Assembly: GCF_000258765.1 (NCBI RefSeq)
Contig: NZ_AJLT01000038.1
Span: 1-34,715, forward strand
Length of the DNA stretch: 34,715 bases
Direction of reading: 5' to 3'
Source: Gillisia marina
GTDB taxonomy: Bacteria; Bacteroidota; Bacteroidia; Flavobacteriales; Flavobacteriaceae
Below the pieces are notes generated by a model, which searched no databases, was not told the DNA's origin, and saw nothing but the letters and a program-made list of their open reading frames with translations. Shown one piece after another: positions 24,853 to 33,605 of the stretch. Within the stretch, counting starts at the first letter, position 1; the number at the start of each line of letters is the position of its first letter. The translations under genes and the position numbers were made by a program.

Positions 24853-26148
24853 ATGAAAATCAATTTTCTTTTACTACTAAGTTTTTTGCTTATAATAAGT
24901 TGTAAAGATTCTTCTTCTGAAGAGAAACAAGAAACTCCAATCTCCAATTCTGAAGATTATAATAACTTCCTAGCTATTCAAAAAGCAAGAACCACATCTC
25001 CTTATTTTGAATTATGGAATTCTAAGATTACAACAGATAGTGTTGAGCTACCAAGTTTTACAGCTGTTGCTGGGCAATATAATATGTTCTTTGAATCTAC
25101 CGGAGACATCGCTTATCTTAAAAAAGCAGAGCAAGCCTTAGAAAAAGCAGTTAAAGTTGCTAACATAGATAAAGAAACATATTACAGGTCTTTATCCCGA
25201 AATTATATTTCTCAGCATAGATTTAAAGAAGCTTTAATTTATGCCGATTCTGCTGCTCAATTATCTAAAAGTATATCTGCTACTCAGCATTTACTTTTCG
25301 ATGTGCATATGGAATTAGGAAATTATACAAAAGCAGATAGTATTAAAAAGCTTTTTGCCGATCCAGAGGATTTCAATTATATCATTAGAGCTGCAAAATG
25401 GAATGATTACAAAGGAAAGTTGGATATGACTATTATGTTTATGGAAAAAGCCAAAGAGAAGGCTGAAGCCAGTAAAAATAGAGGTCAACTCTTATGGGTG
25501 TATTCCAACATAGCCGATTATTATGGGCATGATGGAAGAATTCAGGATAGTTATGAGCATTATTTAAAAACCTTAGAAATAGATAGCTCCAATGCCTACG
25601 CTAAAAAAGGAATTGCATGGATAGTATATTCCAAAGACAATAACAGTAAGGAGGCTACTCGAATATTAGATTCTGTTCTAACAGGACATGTGTCTCCAGA
25701 TTATTATTTATTAAAGGCTAAAATAGCGGAATTTGAAAATGATAAAAAGGCAAAGAAAACTGCAATAGACTCTTTCTGGAAATTAGCGAATAATCCAGCT
25801 TATGGAGATATGTATAATACCTACAAAATAGAGATGTTTGCTGAAGATCCTTCAACTAAAAAAGAAGCCTTGGCTTTGGCAGAACAAGAAGTGAAAAATA
25901 GAGCAACTCCAGAAACGTATCAATTATTAGCTTTAGCCAATTTAGTAAATGGCAATAAAGAAAAAGCTTTGGAAATAATTAACGAACATGTGGTAGACAA
26001 GACTTTTGAACCTACAGCTTTGCTTACCATGGCAAAGGTTTATAAAGCTAACATGATGCCCGCTATGGTTAAAGACATAAAGGAAGAATTATTGGAAGCT
26101 GGTTATGAGATGGGCCCGGTAACATTAAGGGAGATTCACACTCTATAA
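24853..26148 (+). CDS. TPR-repeat lipoprotein
   Basis: 431-aa lipoprotein with the lipobox IISC (Cys17 from the ATG at 24853), preceded by a leucine-rich signal. TPR-like helical repeats cover about 60-420, for example ISQHRFKEALIYADSAAQ and IQDSYEHYLKTLEIDSSNAYAK. The open frame also reaches a TTG at 24832, inside the terminator T-run, so the ATG after MYPITPT is the better start. No catalytic domain. It follows the DUF4331 pair in the same direction and may be part of the same functional unit, though a terminator lies between. Confidence 0.82.
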   Translation: MKINFLLLLSFLLIISCKDSSSEEKQETPISNSEDYNNFLAIQKARTTSPYFELWNSKITTDSVELPSFTAVAGQYNMFFESTGDIAYLKKAEQALEKAVKVANIDKETYYRSLSRNYISQHRFKEALIYADSAAQLSKSISATQHLLFDVHMELGNYTKADSIKKLFADPEDFNYIIRAAKWNDYKGKLDMTIMFMEKAKEKAEASKNRGQLLWVYSNIADYYGHDGRIQDSYEHYLKTLEIDSSNAYAKKGIAWIVYSKDNNSKEATRILDSVLTGHVSPDYYLLKAKIAEFENDKKAKKTAIDSFWKLANNPAYGDMYNTYKIEMFAEDPSTKKEALALAEQEVKNRATPETYQLLALANLVNGNKEKALEIINEHVVDKTFEPTALLTMAKVYKANMMPAMVKDIKEELLEAGYEMGPVTLREIHTL

Positions 26149-26170
26149 GAAAAGTTTTCTTTTATAAAAA

Positions 26171-26202
26171 TAAAAAAAGCCTCACCATATGGTGAGGCTT
26201 TT
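26171..26202. terminator. bidirectional terminator between TPR lipoprotein and scoB genes
   Basis: The perfect palindrome GCCTCACCATATGGTGAGGC (26179-26198), flanked by A-tract on the left and TTTT on the right, separates the two convergent genes. Confidence 0.93.
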
Positions 26203-26213
26203 CTATTTAATAA

Positions 26214-26867
26214 TCATAATTTCATTTCGGGAATATCACCTTCTACTATCAAAGTCCCTTCAGTTGCTTTTTTAATATCTTCTACACTAACTCCTGGAGC
26301 TCTTTCCAATAATTTAAAGCCTTTTTCAGTCACCTCGATCACCGCTAGTTCGGTAACTATTTTGGTAACACATCCAACCCCTGTTAATGGCAAGGAGCAC
26401 CTTTTAAGTAATTTAGATTCTCCGGCTCTATTGGTATGCATCATGGCAACTATAATATTTTCAGCAGATGCCACGAGATCCATTGCGCCACCCATACCTT
26501 TAACCATCTTTCCGGGGATCTTCCAGTTTGCTATATCTCCGTTCTCTGCAACTTCCATAGCTCCTAGAATGGTTAAGTCTACATGTTGACCTCTAATCAT
26601 CCCAAAACTCATAGCCGAATCAAAAAAACTAGCTCCTGGCAACGCAGTGATCGTCTGTTTTCCGGCATTGATTAGATCGGCATCTTCTTCTCCTTCAAAA
26701 GGGAAAGGACCCATTCCTAAAATTCCGTTCTCACTTTGAAATTCTACATTTATATCGTTTCTAACAAAATTTGCTACCAAAGTTGGGATTCCAATACCAA
26801 GATTAACATAGTAACCATCCTGAACTTCCTGCGCAATTCGTTTTGCAATTCCGTTTTTATCTAACAT
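26214..26867 (-). CDS. scoB: 3-oxoacid CoA-transferase subunit B
   Basis: 217-aa beta subunit of succinyl-CoA:3-oxoacid (acetoacetate) CoA-transferase. The family I catalytic glutamate motif SENGILGMGPFP is at about 45-56, followed by TALPGASFFDS and the GGAMDLVAS motif. The alpha subunit is upstream in the same direction, but a four-helix-bundle gene lies between them; the enzyme normally comes from adjacent genes. Length and motifs are complete. Confidence 0.93.
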   Translation of the reverse strand: MLDKNGIAKRIAQEVQDGYYVNLGIGIPTLVANFVRNDINVEFQSENGILGMGPFPFEGEEDADLINAGKQTITALPGASFFDSAMSFGMIRGQHVDLTILGAMEVAENGDIANWKIPGKMVKGMGGAMDLVASAENIIVAMMHTNRAGESKLLKRCSLPLTGVGCVTKIVTELAVIEVTEKGFKLLERAPGVSVEDIKKATEGTLIVEGDIPEMKL

Positions 26868-26872
26868 AATAA

Positions 26873-26904
26873 TGTGTTGATTTGAAAATGTGTTAATTTG
26901 AAAA
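26873..26904. repeat. 16-bp tandem direct repeat next to the four-helix-bundle gene
   Basis: TGTGTTGATTTGAAAA (26873-26888) and TGTGTTAATTTGAAAA (26889-26904) are adjacent and differ at one base. They lie between the scoB start and the end of the four-helix-bundle gene. Confidence 0.7.
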
Positions 26905-27277
26905 TTATCTCTTTTTTGCTGAACTTATTATTTTTGAGATAATTTTCATTATAATATTTAAGTCAATTATTAATTGTGAACTTGGCTGAGGTAAAAATTT
27001 TGATTTCTCACATAATTCCAACCAATATTGAGTTTCATCGCCTTCTTTAGCAGCAATTTTAAATTTATGAATAAAGTCTGCTGTGCTTTCAGAATTTTGT
27101 GCTTCTCTTACATTAGCACCTATGGATGTACCACTTTTAAATAGCTGAGAAGCCATTTCGAATTTTCTTTCATTCCTTAGCTCTTCCGTAAATGAAATTA
27201 TATTTAGAGAAAACTCAAAAGTCTTTTGAACAATAATATTTTCCTTATCATTTCTCAACTTTCAAATTTTCAAATTA
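26894..27277. mobile_element. possible four-helix-bundle cassette with 13-bp inverted ends
   Basis: TAATTTGAAAATT (26894-26906) is repeated as its perfect reverse complement at 27265-27277. The 384-bp interval contains exactly one gene, the four-helix-bundle protein, and sits between scoA and scoB, which are usually contiguous. The left repeat includes part of the gene's stop codon. The motif is AT-rich, so chance has to be excluded. Confidence 0.4.
26905..27258 (-). CDS. four-helix-bundle protein (23S rRNA intervening-sequence/S23 family)
   Basis: 117-aa all-helical protein. The signature SGTSIGANVREAQ at about 43-55, followed by ADFIHKFKIAAKEGDETQYWLELCEK, is typical of the S23/IVP (TIGR02436) family, which also gave rise to the Avd proteins of diversity-generating retroelements. 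It starts with TTG (MRNDKENI), 32 bp from the scoA stop; there is no closer in-frame ATG. Function of free-standing members is unknown. There is no reverse transcriptase or rRNA gene nearby, so a DGR role is unlikely. Confidence 0.88.
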   Translation of the reverse strand: MRNDKENIIVQKTFEFSLNIISFTEELRNERKFEMASQLFKSGTSIGANVREAQNSESTADFIHKFKIAAKEGDETQYWLELCEKSKFLPQPSSQLIIDLNIIMKIISKIISSAKKR

Positions 27278-27290
27278 GCTAGTTCTCAAA

Positions 27291-27989
27291 TTATTTTTGT
27301 CTCACAGTTCGTTGTTCAATTCTCTTTTCGTAATTCTTTCCTTCAAAGATTCGCTGAACAAATATCCCTGGAATATGAATTTGATTTGGATCCAGTTCTC
27401 CCGGTTTCACCAACTCTTCTACCTCAGCCACTGTAATCGTGGCCGCGCCACACATTAGCGGATTAAAATTTCTTGCTGTTCCCTTAAAAATAAGATTTCC
27501 GGCTTCATCTCCTTTCCATGCTTTTACAAACGCAAAATCAGCTTTGTAGGCATGTTCTAAGACGTACATTTTACCATCGAATTCACGAGTTTCCTTTCCT
27601 TCAGCAACCTCGGTTCCATAACCTGCAGGTGTGAAAATAGCAGGAAATCCTTGCTGAGCCGCCTGGCATTTTGCAGCCAATGTACCTTGAGGAGTCAATT
27701 CTACATCTAGCTCACCGCTTAACATTTGTCTTTCAAATTCTGCATTCTCTCCTACATAGGAAGATATCATTTTCTTGATTTGCTTTTTATGTAGCAGTAA
27801 TCCAAGTCCAAAATCATCTACTCCTGCATTATTCGAAATACAAGTAAGATCTTTGAGATTAAGCTTTACTAATTCTGAAATTGAGTTTTCCGGGATACCA
27901 CTAAGTCCGAAGCCACCTAGCATCATTGTCATCCCGTCCTTTACACCTTCAAGTGCTTCCTGAACGTTCTTTACAGTTTTTTTGATCAT
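27291..27989 (-). CDS. scoA: 3-oxoacid CoA-transferase subunit A
   Basis: 232-aa alpha subunit with the family I CoA-binding motif [13 protein letters not shown] at about 21-33, and the [15 protein letters not shown] segment near 180-194. With ScoB it transfers CoA between succinyl-CoA and acetoacetate in ketone-body or branched-chain acid use. Promoter-proximal gene of the three-gene unit scoA, four-helix-bundle, scoB. Confidence 0.93.
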   Translation of the reverse strand: MIKKTVKNVQEALEGVKDGMTMMLGGFGLSGIPENSISELVKLNLKDLTCISNNAGVDDFGLGLLLHKKQIKKMISSYVGENAEFERQMLSGELDVELTPQGTLAAKCQAAQQGFPAIFTPAGYGTEVAEGKETREFDGKMYVLEHAYKADFAFVKAWKGDEAGNLIFKGTARNFNPLMCGAATITVAEVEELVKPGELDPNQIHIPGIFVQRIFEGKNYEKRIEQRTVRQK

Positions 27990-28005
27990 TGAAATTTCAT
28001 TTGCC

Positions 28006-28036
28006 GAAATTTACAAAAACTTTGATGGTACTACAA
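28006..28036 (-). promoter_or_regulatory. promoter of the scoA operon
   Basis: On the minus strand TTG (28036-28034), 20-nt spacer, and TAAATTTC (28013-28006), one mismatch from TAnnTTTG. The -7 box lies about 16 bases before the ATG. Confidence 0.4.
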
Positions 28037-28096
28037 CGATTTAAATAAGGCAATTCATTTAAGTAGGATAAGATATAAGGATGTTTAACTATTTCA

Positions 28097-28141
28097 ACAA
28101 AAAAAAAGATCGAGCGCTATACTATTATAATGCTCGATCTT
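28097..28141 (-). terminator. Rho-independent terminator of the ricT-gldH-PBP unit
   Basis: AAGATCGAGC (28106-28115) pairs with GCTCGATCTT (28132-28141). On the minus strand the stem is followed by a long T-run. Confidence 0.9.
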
Positions 28142-28164
28142 AAAATTATTAATAATCTAAATTT

Positions 28165-30495
28165 TTAGAAATCTAACTCGTCCGGGATCATTTGAGAATC
28201 ATTTTGACTCTTTCTGTAGTTGTCACAATTTATTTCAATCGATAAATTCTCTGGTCTAGGGAAAGCTCCACTGGAAACTCCAAGATCCTTTTCAGAATAA
28301 ACATCTTTCATATACATTCCCCAAATTGGTAATGCCATAGTAGCTCCTTGCCCATAAGTGATTCCTGGGAAATGCACCGCGCGATCTTCTCCACCAACCC
28401 AAACTCCGGTTACTAAATTAGGAACCATTCCCATAAACCAACCATCACTTTGGTTTTGCGTAGTTCCCGTTTTTCCTGCTATTGGATTTTTAAAATCGTA
28501 AGGATATCCGGTTACGGCTCTTTGATAATGAATTTGACCTCCTGCTCCAGTCCCCCGTAATCTAGTTCCAGAACCTCCCTGTGTTACTCCTTCCATAAGG
28601 TTTACTGTAACATAAGCAGTTTCCTTGCTCATTACATCCTTGGCTTCCGGAACATGTTGATACAACACGGTTCCATTTTTATCTTCAATTCTGTTTACAA
28701 TAACCGGTTTCACATACACCCCTTCGTTTGCGAATGTGCTATATGCTGAAACCATTTCGAATAAACTCATATCTGCAGTTCCCAAGGCAATGGAAGGTAC
28801 AACTGGGATATCTTTAGTGTCCACTCCTAATTTATCCAATAATTCTATTACAGGTCTTGGTCCTGTTTTGGCGATCAATCTTGCTGAAATAGTATTTACA
28901 GATTGCGCCAAAGCCTGTTTTAATGTCAACATTCCATCATATTTACCATCACTATTACCAGGAGACCAATCACTTTGAGCACCCATTTTGCCGGCTTCAA
29001 TTGTAAAGTGATTTCTTGGTAAGGTATCGCAAGGAGATAGTTTTAACTGATCTATCGCTGTAGCGTATACAAAAGGTTTGAAGGTAGATCCTACTTGTCT
29101 TCTTGCTTGTTTAACATGCTCGTATTTAAAACTCTTAAAATCAATTCCACCTACCCAAGCTTTCACTTCCCCGGTTTGTGGTGTCATGGACATCATCCCG
29201 GCCTGTAAAAATGATTTGTAATATAAAATAGAATCTTTTGGAGTCATGGTAGTATCTATAGAACCTTTCCAGCTAAAGACCCTCATTTCTCTTTTAACAT
29301 CGAAAGATTTTATAATCTCATCCTTAGATTTTCCTTGAGCCTCCATTTTATGCCATCTTTCGGAAACTCTCATCGCATTTTTTATAATACCGGCTACCTG
29401 ATCTTCATCTATATCCCTAAAAGGAGCCGTTTTATTGTTTTCATTTTGTCTGTCGAATTCTTTCTGAAGATTAGCCATGTGCTTTGCTACAGCATCTTCG
29501 GCAAACTCTTGCATTCTAGAATCTATACTTGTATAGATCCTTAAACCATCTCGATAAATATTATAATTAGTACCATCTGCTTTTGGATTCTTTTCTATCC
29601 AATCTTTCATAAATCCTTGCAGGTATACTCTAAAATAAGTGGCAATTCCTTCGTCATGACCTTGAGGAGTAAAAGTGATCTTCATTGGAGTTTGCTGCAG
29701 TGCTTCTTTTTCTTCTCTGGTAAGAAACCCATTTTTCTCCATTTGCTTGAATACCTGATTCCTTCTTTGCTCTACTAATTCCGGTCTTCTCACCGGGTTA
29801 TAAAGAGAAGAATTCTTTAGCATTGCCACCAAAACTGCAGACTCTTCCAATGTCAAATCCTTAGCCTCTTTGTCGAAATAGATTTTTGCTGCAGAGCGAA
29901 TTCCTACTGCTTGATAGATAAAATCATACTTGTTAAAGTACATGGTAATAATTTCTTCCTTAGTATACTGACGCTCTAAACGAATAGCGATAATATACTC
30001 CTTGAATTTCTGAATTATTCTTTCAGCGAAATTTTTTGAAACATCTTCTGTAAATAATAATTTTGCTAATTGCTGGGTAATTGTACTTGCGCCGCCACGA
30101 GATCCTAAGAAAATAGCTGCCCTTAAAGTCCCTTGAGCATCTATTCCTGAATGCTGATAATAACGCTCATCTTCAGTAGCAACTAAGGCTTCAATTAAAT
30201 GATCCGGAAGATCATCGTATTTAATAGGCGTTCTATTTTCGCTGTAATATTTCCCAAGAGTCTCACCATTAGAAGAAAATATTTCTGTAGCCAAATTGGT
30301 TTCAGGGTTTTCCAACTCTTCAAATTTTGGCATCTTCCCGAAAGCGCCCCAACCAGCGAGTAAAAACAATAAAATGATCACTAAAATCCCAGCACCAAAG
30401 AGTGTCCAGAAACCTATAATATATTTTCTAAAACTTGTTGGTTTTTTAGTGTTCTTAGGGGTTGTTTTTTTTGAAGGGTTTGCCATGGGTGCCAT
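28165..30495 (-). CDS. class A penicillin-binding protein (PBP1A-like)
   Basis: About 776-aa bifunctional peptidoglycan synthase with a short cytoplasmic N-terminus, a TM helix (about 30-50) and a GT51 glycosyltransferase domain with EDERYYQHSGID and GGASTITQQLAKLLF. The transpeptidase domain carries the catalytic STFK (Ser in VGSTFKPF), SVN and KTGTT motifs, all present. The open frame runs to 30519, but that overlaps the end of gldH; the ATG at 30495 lies 4 bases after the gldH stop and is preferred. Last gene of the unit. Confidence 0.93.
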   Translation of the reverse strand: MAPMANPSKKTTPKNTKKPTSFRKYIIGFWTLFGAGILVIILLFLLAGWGAFGKMPKFEELENPETNLATEIFSSNGETLGKYYSENRTPIKYDDLPDHLIEALVATEDERYYQHSGIDAQGTLRAAIFLGSRGGASTITQQLAKLLFTEDVSKNFAERIIQKFKEYIIAIRLERQYTKEEIITMYFNKYDFIYQAVGIRSAAKIYFDKEAKDLTLEESAVLVAMLKNSSLYNPVRRPELVEQRRNQVFKQMEKNGFLTREEKEALQQTPMKITFTPQGHDEGIATYFRVYLQGFMKDWIEKNPKADGTNYNIYRDGLRIYTSIDSRMQEFAEDAVAKHMANLQKEFDRQNENNKTAPFRDIDEDQVAGIIKNAMRVSERWHKMEAQGKSKDEIIKSFDVKREMRVFSWKGSIDTTMTPKDSILYYKSFLQAGMMSMTPQTGEVKAWVGGIDFKSFKYEHVKQARRQVGSTFKPFVYATAIDQLKLSPCDTLPRNHFTIEAGKMGAQSDWSPGNSDGKYDGMLTLKQALAQSVNTISARLIAKTGPRPVIELLDKLGVDTKDIPVVPSIALGTADMSLFEMVSAYSTFANEGVYVKPVIVNRIEDKNGTVLYQHVPEAKDVMSKETAYVTVNLMEGVTQGGSGTRLRGTGAGGQIHYQRAVTGYPYDFKNPIAGKTGTTQNQSDGWFMGMVPNLVTGVWVGGEDRAVHFPGITYGQGATMALPIWGMYMKDVYSEKDLGVSSGAFPRPENLSIEINCDNYRKSQNDSQMIPDELDF

Positions 30496-30499
30496 TACA

Positions 30500-30985
30500 T
30501 TAATTATGGATCTTTTCAATTCGAAAACCTATATCTGTGATCCCTTTTAAGTTTTCTATTCCTTTTTCGTTTCCATTCTTGCGCATTGCATGCTGAATGG
30601 AAACCTTATATTTGCCTGACTCTGGGAATTGAACTTGTTCTTTGTACCAAAGTTTATTTTCTTTTACATCTCCAAATCCCGTACCTAACCATTCGCCACT
30701 TGGAGCAGCCATTTCATATTCCAGAGTATCGGTAATCACCTTACCTTGTGGGAACTGAATTTCTGAAATTAAGAACAGGTTACTGTATTCAAAATCGTTG
30801 TTATTTCTAACATTGATAAACAAATTATAGCTTTGTAAAGAATCTATATTTTTAAGAGTAAACGTTAAAACTGAATCTTTATTCCATTGATTAGGAAGAC
30901 TTTTATATTCGTCGAACACTCGATCTTTATCACAGCCAATAAAAATGATAGCTGCTAATAAAATCAATAAAAAAGATCTAGGCAT
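30500..30985 (-). CDS. gldH: gliding motility lipoprotein GldH
   Basis: 161-aa lipoprotein with signal PRSFLLILLAAIIFIGC (lipobox IFIGC, Cys at residue 18). The mature part (VFDEYKSLPNQWNKDS and the ending GFRIEKI) fits GldH, required for gliding in Flavobacterium johnsoniae. The longer frame from 31081 reads through ricT in another register, so the ATG at 30985 is chosen; it overlaps the ricT stop by 8 bases. Presence of gldH alone does not show that the organism glides. Confidence 0.85.
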   Translation of the reverse strand: MPRSFLLILLAAIIFIGCDKDRVFDEYKSLPNQWNKDSVLTFTLKNIDSLQSYNLFINVRNNNDFEYSNLFLISEIQFPQGKVITDTLEYEMAAPSGEWLGTGFGDVKENKLWYKEQVQFPESGKYKVSIQHAMRKNGNEKGIENLKGITDIGFRIEKIHN

Positions 30986-32144
30986 TATTAGATGGTTTTC
31001 CTTTTCTACGTTTGTTCTTTCTGCGTTTCTTGTTATTGCTAGACTTCGGTGTATCAAACCTTGTAAGGCTATCCTGCCCAACTACATTCGTGTAATCTGT
31101 TTTTGAAGTTTTTTCTCTCTCTACTAAAACTTCATATTCCTCTAAACTAGCAATTGTTTCTTTTGCAATATTCGCTTTCACAATCTTAGAAGCTTGCTCC
31201 GCCGTTAATTTATGCCAATTCATCCATTCTCCTTCATAGGCGTACCAAAGCACTCCTTGAAAAATGTCTATTTTTTGACAAACCGCAGTTCCTTTCTTAG
31301 TATAAAGTTTAGTGTCTGTCTTCGGAAAAACCTTTAACGCATCTAAATACGTGTCCAATTCATAATTCAAACAACATTTCAACTTTCCGCATTGACCCGC
31401 TAATTTTTGAGGATTCAATGATAACTGCTGATATCTTGCTGCTGAAGTATTTACAGATCTAAAATCTGTTAACCAGGTAGAGCAACATAATTCTCTCCCG
31501 CAAGAACCGATACCACCCAATCTAGCCGCTTCCTGACGAAAACCGATTTGGCGCATTTCGATACGGGTATTAAATTCTCTAGCAAATTCCTTAATCAGCT
31601 GACGGAAATCTACTCGTTCCTCTGCTGTGTAATAAAAAGTGGCTTTAGAACCATCTCCTTGAAATTCTATATCGCTTATTTTCATGCGAAGATCTAGCCT
31701 TATAGCTATTTCTCTAGCACGAACTTTCATTTTTTCTTCCTTATCTCTTGCTTCCTGCCAAACATCGATATCTCTTTGCGAAGCTTTTCTATATATTTTT
31801 AATACCTCTTCACTATCTTCCTTAACCTTCTTCTTTTTCATCTGAACTCTTACCAATTCTCCGGTAAGTGTTACAACACCCACATCATGACCTGGCGAAG
31901 CTTCTGTAGCTACAACATCTCCAATACTCAAAGTTAAATTTTCGGGATTATGAAAAAATTGCTTTCTACCGTTTTTAAATCGTACTTCCACACAGTTAAA
32001 CGGCTCTACCCCATTAGGTAAAGTCATGTTAGCAAGCCAATCGAAAACAGTTAATTTATTACATCCATCGGAACCACAGGTTCCATTATTCTTACATCCT
32101 TTAGGCTGACCGTCTTTCCCGGTCGCACAAGTGGTACATCCCAT
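30978..32144 (-). CDS. ricT: RicT / PSP1-domain protein (YaaT-like)
   Basis: 388-aa cytoplasmic protein. Its N-terminus has a Cys cluster (GCTTCATG, CKNNGTCGSDGC), the centre a PSP1 domain (about 150-280, GSCGRELCCSTWLTDFRSV and AGQCGKLKCCLNYE), and the C-terminus a basic Lys/Arg tail (about 365-388). The paired Cys motifs match the iron-sulphur RicT (YaaT) of the Ric complex studied in Bacillus, where it affects RNA processing. In Flavobacteriia it commonly precedes gldH. Overlaps gldH by 8 bases. Confidence 0.9.
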   Translation of the reverse strand: MGCTTCATGKDGQPKGCKNNGTCGSDGCNKLTVFDWLANMTLPNGVEPFNCVEVRFKNGRKQFFHNPENLTLSIGDVVATEASPGHDVGVVTLTGELVRVQMKKKKVKEDSEEVLKIYRKASQRDIDVWQEARDKEEKMKVRAREIAIRLDLRMKISDIEFQGDGSKATFYYTAEERVDFRQLIKEFAREFNTRIEMRQIGFRQEAARLGGIGSCGRELCCSTWLTDFRSVNTSAARYQQLSLNPQKLAGQCGKLKCCLNYELDTYLDALKVFPKTDTKLYTKKGTAVCQKIDIFQGVLWYAYEGEWMNWHKLTAEQASKIVKANIAKETIASLEEYEVLVEREKTSKTDYTNVVGQDSLTRFDTPKSSNNKKRRKNKRRKGKPSNNA

Positions 32145-32222
32145 ACTATATATATTGAAAACCCTAACAATACTAGGATCGTTGGATTTGGAGTTATTAT
32201 TATTTCTTAAAAAGTAAATATA

Positions 32223-32254
32223 CCAATATTTATTGGGACCGGGGGATTTCCCCC
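32223..32254 (-). terminator. two tandem hairpins after trhO
   Basis: On the minus strand the trhO stop is followed by GGGGG-AAAT-CCCCC (32254-32241) and then by CCAATA-AA-TATTGG (32236-32223), with a T-rich stretch further on. Likely terminator region, but the T-run is not directly behind the first stem. Confidence 0.4.
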
Positions 32255-32261
32255 ATATTAC

Positions 32262-33293
32262 TTAATGCTTGTATTTTAGCACTTCAGATCTTCCTTTTTT
32301 AAAGATTTTATTGCTGTTTGGGATTCCTTTTCTAAGTGCTTTTTGCTCTTCAAAAGGGAGTGCATTTATTTCTTTACATTCTGCAGAACAGCATGTATCC
32401 ATTGCTTTAGAACATTCCTCGCACTGTATAAATAACAAATGACAGGCTTCATTGGCACAATTCACATGCGTATCGCAGGATTTTCCGCATTGATGACAAT
32501 TAGAGATTATCTCATCTGTAATTCGCTCTCCCCGCCTATGGTCGAACACGAAATTCTTCCCTACAAATTTATTCTCCAAAGAGAGGTTTTCAACTTGCCT
32601 AGCATATTCTATAATTCCACCTTCTAACTGAAAAACCTTCTTAAAGCCTTTATGTTTGTAATATGCACTAGCCTTTTCACAACGAATCCCTCCGGTACAA
32701 TACATTACCAGATTTTTGTCTTCTTTATGCTCTTTTAAATCTTCTTCAATAATAGATAAGGAATCCCGAAAAGTATCTACATCTGGAGTAATTGCCCCCT
32801 TAAAATGTCCGATTTCACTTTCATAATGATTCCGCATATCCACTAAAATAGTATTCGGATCATCCAGCAGCTCATTAAATTTATCGGCATCAACATGAAC
32901 CCCTTTGTTGGTAACATCAAAACTTGAATCTTCCAAACCATCTGCAACAATCTTGTCTCTAACCTTCACTTTTAGCTTCAGAAAGGATTTTAGATCATGT
33001 TCGATAGCGATATTTAACCGTATGTTTTCTAAGAAATAAATGCTATCCAAGAACTCTTTAAATTCATCGAATTTCTTCGCCGGAACAGAAAGCTGTGCAT
33101 TTATGCCCTCATGAGCAACATAGATCCTTCCCAGAACCTCCATGGAGTCCCAAGCGATAAAAAGATAATTTCTAAATAATTTTGGATTGCCAATTTTGGC
33201 GTATGCGTAAAAGGAAAGCGTTAACCGGTCTTCTCCGGCTTCCTCAATAAGAGCAGCTCTTTCCTTTGCGCTTAGTTTATTGTACAGTTGCAT
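32262..33293 (-). CDS. trhO: oxygen-dependent tRNA uridine(34) hydroxylase (TrhO, rhodanese family)
   Basis: 343-aa protein. The N-terminal acylphosphatase-like region (about 1-110) is followed by a rhodanese domain with active-site loop CTGGIRCEK and then a Cys-rich C-terminus (HQCGKSCDTHVNC, FIQCEECSKAMDTCCSAEC). Matches the TrhO/YceA family, which hydroxylates U34 of tRNA to ho5U using oxygen. The length is typical. Monocistronic with its own promoter at 33330-33359. Confidence 0.92.
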   Translation of the reverse strand: MQLYNKLSAKERAALIEEAGEDRLTLSFYAYAKIGNPKLFRNYLFIAWDSMEVLGRIYVAHEGINAQLSVPAKKFDEFKEFLDSIYFLENIRLNIAIEHDLKSFLKLKVKVRDKIVADGLEDSSFDVTNKGVHVDADKFNELLDDPNTILVDMRNHYESEIGHFKGAITPDVDTFRDSLSIIEEDLKEHKEDKNLVMYCTGGIRCEKASAYYKHKGFKKVFQLEGGIIEYARQVENLSLENKFVGKNFVFDHRRGERITDEIISNCHQCGKSCDTHVNCANEACHLLFIQCEECSKAMDTCCSAECKEINALPFEEQKALRKGIPNSNKIFKKGRSEVLKYKH

Positions 33294-33329
33294 GCTATAC
33301 TAATATTTAAGTTTAAAGAATAATTTTCG

Positions 33330-33359
33330 CAAAGATAAACCTTTAAGTTCAAGCACAAA
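33330..33359 (-). promoter_or_regulatory. promoter of trhO
   Basis: On the minus strand TTTG (33359-33356), 18-nt spacer and TATCTTTG (33337-33330), an exact TAnnTTTG. The -33 box overlaps the minus-strand T-run of the hairpin at 33366. Confidence 0.7.
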
Positions 33360-33362
33360 AAA

Positions 33363-33398
33363 AATGCCTTGAAATTCATTTTTCAAGGCGTTTTTTCT
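33363..33398. terminator. terminator between trhO and recA, best read on the minus strand
   Basis: GCCTTGAAA (33366-33374) / TTTCAAGGC (33381-33389). T-runs on both sides make it usable in either direction. It lies between two divergent genes, so it must serve something else (see the 30-codon ORF) or shield trhO. Confidence 0.8.
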
Positions 33399-33455
33399 GA
33401 ATGGCTAATTCGTTATTTATTATTTTAAATTTTTCGTTAAAACAATCTAATAACG

Positions 33456-33548
33456 TTAGCCGCCATCAACTCTAATATTTCCAATCCCAAGGATGGCAAT
33501 ACCAGAATCAACTCCATTCAAGATTAAACTTATTTTTAGAAAACGCAT
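33456..33548 (-). CDS. possible small protein (30 aa) upstream of recA
   Basis: Minus-strand ORF from ATG at 33548 to TAA at 33456: MRFLKISLILNGVDSG followed by IAILGIGNIRVDGG. The ORF is followed, 60-70 bases on, by the hairpin at 33366-33389. No clear promoter was found upstream. It is too short to be sure; it could equally be a non-coding RNA gene or chance. Not recognised. Confidence 0.25.
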   Translation of the reverse strand: MRFLKISLILNGVDSGIAILGIGNIRVDGG

Positions 33549-33605
33549 GCTTATTGGTTTTACTATAAATAAGATGCAGATAATCTAAAAAGGTTGCGCG
33601 TTAAA

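Noticed and set aside
26894-27277. Diversity-generating retroelement (Avd-like gene)
   Set aside because: No reverse transcriptase, template repeat or variable target gene nearby.
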